Assembly (NCBI RefSeq): GCF_003945545.1
Contig: NZ_CP029617.1
Coordinates: 2,553,001 to 2,617,000, forward strand
Direction: 5' to 3'
DNA length: 64,000 nt
Source: Streptomyces sp. WAC 01529
GTDB lineage: Bacteria; Actinomycetota; Actinomycetes; Streptomycetales; Streptomycetaceae
The translations under genes were made by a program, and so were the position numbers. Below, piece by piece: positions 61,382 to 64,000 of this stretch. The notes under the pieces are model-generated. The model made no database searches. It had not been told where the DNA came from and was given only the letters and a program-made list of their open reading frames with translations. The stretch's first letter is position 1. Each line of letters begins with the position of its first letter.

Positions 61382-62485
61382 TCACGCCGACCTGAAGCCG
61401 ATCGTCGGGACCGCTCTGCGCAGGGGCCAGGGGCGGCTCTGGGCCGGGAGCAGGGTTTCCAGGAAGCTGTAGCGCCGCAGCGCCGCCGGGTCCTGTTCGT
61501 CGAACTCCCGTACGCGCTGCCACCACGCCCCGACCTCCGCCCAGCCGGGTGCGGACAGGGACCCGCCGAACTCCTGCACGGAGAGGGCCGCCGTGAGCCC
61601 GGCGAAGGCCAGCCGGTCCGCCAGCGGCCACTCCGCGAGCGTCCCGGTGACGAAGCCCGCCACGAAGACGTCGCCCGCGCCGGTGGGGTCCAGCGCCTCC
61701 ACCTCGATCGCGGGGACGTCCGCGGTCTCCCCCGTCCGCCGGTCCACCGCGTACGCGCCCTCCGGCCCCAGGGTCACCACGGCCAGCGGCACATGCTCCG
61801 TCAGCGCCCGTGCGGCCGCCCGGGGGCACGACGTGCGCGTGTACCGCATCGCCTCCTCCGCGTTCGGCAGGAAGGCCTCGCAGTGCGCCAGGTCGGGGAG
61901 GGCCGCGAGATCCCAGCGGCCGGTGTCGTCCCAGCCGACGTCGGCGAAGATCCGGGTGCCGCTGCGGGCGGCCTGCGCGATCCAGGGGGCGCGGCTGCCG
62001 GGCGTCAGCGAGGCGATGGCGGCACGCGCGCGTGGCGGGCAGGAGGGGGCGCCGCCGTCGGGGGCGTCGGCGTCCGGCGGCGGCTCGTGGCCGTGGCTGA
62101 CCATGGTCCGCTCGCCCTCGTAGGCCATGGAGACGGTCACCGGGGTGTGCCAGCCGGGCACGGTCCGCGACGAGGTGAGGTCGATGCCCTCGCCTCCTTC
62201 GAGGGTGTCCCAGCAGTACTCCCCGTAGTGGTCGTCGCCGAAGGCGGCGGCCAGCGAGGTGTGCAGGCCGAGCCGGGCGAGCGCGGTCGCCATGTTGGCG
62301 ACGCCGCCGGGGCTCGACCCCATGCCGCGCGCCCAGGACTCGGTCCCGCGCACCGGCGCGGAGTCGAGGCCGGTGAAGATGATGTCGAGGAAGACCGTGC
62401 CGGTGAGGTAGACGTCGCAGGCCGGATCGCCGGCTCTGCGGGCCGCCTTCAGCGGGTCGACGGTGGGCTGTAGGGGTACGACCAT
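61382..62485 (-). CDS. PfkB-family carbohydrate kinase
   Basis: A 367-residue ribokinase-like sugar kinase. It has DVYLTGTVFLDIIFTGL near residue 25, the GG motif SSPGGVANMATALARLGL near residue 58, an insert rich in Pro/Asp (HEPPPDADAPDGGAPSCPPR), and the catalytic signature DPTGAGDVFVAGFVTGTLAEW near residue 290, with its general-base Asp. TACGTT at 62497-62492 ends 6 nt before the ATG, suggesting a leaderless transcript. A glucarate-dehydratase-type gene lies upstream on the same strand, so a keto-deoxy-sugar acid or hexose substrate is plausible. Confidence 0.9.
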   Translation of the reverse strand: MVVPLQPTVDPLKAARRAGDPACDVYLTGTVFLDIIFTGLDSAPVRGTESWARGMGSSPGGVANMATALARLGLHTSLAAAFGDDHYGEYCWDTLEGGEGIDLTSSRTVPGWHTPVTVSMAYEGERTMVSHGHEPPPDADAPDGGAPSCPPRARAAIASLTPGSRAPWIAQAARSGTRIFADVGWDDTGRWDLAALPDLAHCEAFLPNAEEAMRYTRTSCPRAAARALTEHVPLAVVTLGPEGAYAVDRRTGETADVPAIEVEALDPTGAGDVFVAGFVTGTLAEWPLADRLAFAGLTAALSVQEFGGSLSAPGWAEVGAWWQRVREFDEQDPAALRRYSFLETLLPAQSRPWPLRRAVPTIGFRSA

Positions 62486-62553
62486 GCAGGCAACGTAACG
62501 GACGACGCGCGCGGGGGCCCGGGGTTCCCGGTTCGGCACGTCGCGCGGTGCTC

Positions 62554-62637
62554 CCAGCCCGGTGCCACCAGCCCGGTGCCACCAGCGCGGTGTCACCAGC
62601 GCGGTGCCACCAGCCCGGCGCTACCAGCGCGGTACCG
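62554..62637. repeat. Six tandem 14-bp repeats between kinase and enolase-family genes
   Basis: The unit CCAGCCCGGTGCCA occurs six times with few changes. The array lies 69 bp upstream of the kinase start and runs 17 bp into the 3' end of the dehydratase gene, where it encodes the last residues. Confidence 0.85.
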
Positions 62638-63925
62638 CCGGAGTCGCCCACTCCGGGTCCGCCGCCCGCATCGCCGCCGCGTCGTCCCGCTCCCGCAGGG
62701 CGCGGAAGTCGTCGTCCAGCCAGCGCGCGTGCAGGGCGGCGAGCCTGTCCCGGTCGATGTCGACGCCGAGCCCGGGGGTGTCGGTGACGGTGACCCTGCC
62801 GTCCACGAAGCGCGGCCGGGAGGTCAGCACGTCCTCGGCCTGCCAGGGGTAGTGGGAGTCGCAGGCGTGGCCGAGCCCGGGCACGGTCGCCGCCACGTGG
62901 GTCATCGCGGCGAGGCTGATCCCCAGGTGCGTGTTGGAGTGCATCGACACGCTCACGCCGAACGTCCGGCAGACCGCCGCCAGTTCGCGGGTGCGCCGCA
63001 GCCCGCCCCAGTAGTGGTGGTCGCAGAGCACCACCCGCACGGCGCCCTTCGCGAAGGCCTCCGGTATCTCGTCGAAGGTCGTCACGCACATGTTGGTGGC
63101 GAGCGGCACCGAGGTGCCCGCCGCGACCCGCGCCATGGCGGGCGTGCCGAGCGCGGGGTCCTCCAGGTATTCGAGTACGTCACCCAGCTCGGCCGCGACC
63201 CTCAGCGAAGTCGCCACGGACCAGGCGCCGTTGGGGTCCAGCCGCAGCGGGCTGCCCGGGAACGCCCGCGCGAGGGCGCGGATCGCGGCTATCTCCTCGT
63301 TTGGCGGGAAGACGCCGCCCTTGAGCTTGAAGGAGCCGAAGCCGTGGCGCTCGGCGAAGAGGCGGGCCTGGGCGACTATCCCGGCCGGGTCGAGCGCGGC
63401 GCCCCAGCCCGCGTCCGGCTCGCAGGCCCGCCCCGCCGGATGCTCGGCCCACTTGTAGAACAGGTAGGCGCTGTACTCCACGGCGTCCCGCACCTTGCCG
63501 CCGAGCAGCGCGTGCACGGGCAGGCCGAGCGCCTTGCCGAGCGCGTCCAGGCACGCCACCTCGAACCCGGAGACGACGGAGAGCCGCAGCTTGTCGGCGC
63601 TCTGCACGCCGCGCAGGCCGCCGACGTCCACCGCCTCGTCGACCCGCGCGGCGTCCACGGGCGTCTCGTCCGCGAGTGTGAACAGCCGGTTCACATCGGA
63701 GACAGCCGTGCCGATCAGCCGCTCGGCGAGCGGCCGCGCGATCTCCAGATACTTCCCGTCGCCGTACGTCTCCCCGATCCCGGTCACTCCACCCGCCGTG
63801 ACCAGCTCGATGATGAGCCGGGGCGTGTAGGGCTGATGGACGCCCTGGGTGTTGAGCAGCGGTGGATCGGCGACGAGGACCGGGGTGAGGCGGACGTCCG
63901 TGATGACCAGGCTCTGTCCATACAT
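62621..63925 (-). CDS. Glucarate-dehydratase-type enolase superfamily enzyme
   Basis: A 434-residue enzyme. The capping domain includes LLNTQGVHQPYTPRLIIELVT and GIGETYGDGKYLE. The barrel has the KxK-type base FGSFKLKGGVFPP near residue 195, metal ligands in LRLDPNGAW, YLEDP and LATNMCVT, and Asp/His of the second base in LCDHHYWGG and SVSMHSNTHLG. This set is that of the GlucD subgroup, which dehydrates D-glucarate or L-idarate to 5-keto-4-deoxyglucarate. A related sugar acid is also possible. The ATG is at 63925. The C-terminal TPAVPRW is encoded by the 14-bp repeat array. Confidence 0.92.
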   Translation of the reverse strand: MYGQSLVITDVRLTPVLVADPPLLNTQGVHQPYTPRLIIELVTAGGVTGIGETYGDGKYLEIARPLAERLIGTAVSDVNRLFTLADETPVDAARVDEAVDVGGLRGVQSADKLRLSVVSGFEVACLDALGKALGLPVHALLGGKVRDAVEYSAYLFYKWAEHPAGRACEPDAGWGAALDPAGIVAQARLFAERHGFGSFKLKGGVFPPNEEIAAIRALARAFPGSPLRLDPNGAWSVATSLRVAAELGDVLEYLEDPALGTPAMARVAAGTSVPLATNMCVTTFDEIPEAFAKGAVRVVLCDHHYWGGLRRTRELAAVCRTFGVSVSMHSNTHLGISLAAMTHVAATVPGLGHACDSHYPWQAEDVLTSRPRFVDGRVTVTDTPGLGVDIDRDRLAALHARWLDDDFRALRERDDAAAMRAADPEWATPAVPRW

Positions 63926-63933
63926 GGGAACGG

Positions 63934-63963
63934 AGACTAGGTATGCGCATGACAGAGCGTCAA
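63934..63963 (-). promoter_or_regulatory. Sigma-70 promoter of the glucarate-dehydratase gene
   Basis: On the minus strand, TTGACG (63963-63958), an 18-bp spacer and TAGTCT (63939-63934) give a start point around 63926-63928, essentially at the ATG (63925). This implies a leaderless mRNA. Beyond it, to 64000, no gene is seen. Confidence 0.6.
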
Positions 63964-64000
63964 TGGGGCGTGGGGAAGCGCCCCGGCGCCCGCGCTCAGT

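Noticed and set aside
62554..62637. Possible CRISPR or origin iterons
   Set aside because: Units are contiguous 14-mers without spacers, and no replication or cas gene is nearby.

Overview
The window is about 64 kb of high-GC actinobacterial chromosome and almost certainly comes from a Streptomyces. Third codon positions are nearly all G or C. Several genes look leaderless, with a TANNNT hexamer about 6 nt before the start codon. Families typical of streptomycetes recur: XRE/DUF5753 regulators paired with DUF397 proteins, MmyB-type XRE regulators, and DUF6230/DUF6114 proteins. The conserved order glyS-znuACB-zur-uppS-recO ... leuA-protealysin ... era-cdd-corC-ybeY-phoH is core-chromosome synteny as I recall it from S. 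coelicolor. No rRNA, tRNA, CRISPR array, transposase or integrase was recognised.

Left part (1-20 kb). A truncated dusB is followed by regulator/transporter pairs: an MmyB-type XRE regulator divergent from a DHA2 exporter, then a second exporter, an aldo/keto reductase and a TetR regulator. A HAD hydrolase/membrane protein pair and a VOC protein divergent from a second XRE regulator come next; this regulator carries a repeat-expanded linker. The housekeeping block glyS, znuA-znuC-znuB-zur (with a clear Zur box), uppS and recO follows. After that come an XRE/DUF5753-DUF397 locus, a PEP-mutase-family enzyme and a TetR/NAD(P)-binding divergent pair.

Centre (20-36 kb). The accessory highlight is a five-gene lipid-synthase locus at 20340-32300. 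It holds a PfaA-like KS-AT-ACP-KR-DH megasynthase, a PfaC-like protein reduced to its dehydratase half, a PfaD-like enoyl reductase, a polytopic membrane protein and an aldehyde-dehydrogenase-like protein lacking the usual general-base motif. A convergent translationally coupled operon (DUF6230, DUF6114, secreted protein), an AIM24 protein and an AspT-type aminotransferase flank it.

Right part (36-64 kb). A peptide-type ABC importer operon contains a permease-ATPase fusion and ends with a DapA-family lyase. Then follow a VOC protein, a NarL-type two-component system next to an MMPL exporter, a TerB-like protein, leuA with a Leu-rich leader peptide, a protealysin-like protease with its emfourin-like inhibitor, and a beta-glucosidase/MFS operon. 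The era/cdd-like/corC/ybeY/phoH block is interrupted by a broken DUF5753 regulator and an opposing small ORF. A PfkB sugar kinase and a glucarate-dehydratase-family enolase end the window. Two copies of a palindromic Streptomyces repeat occur; one has been absorbed into coding sequence.

All functions are read from motifs and family knowledge. No database search was run.
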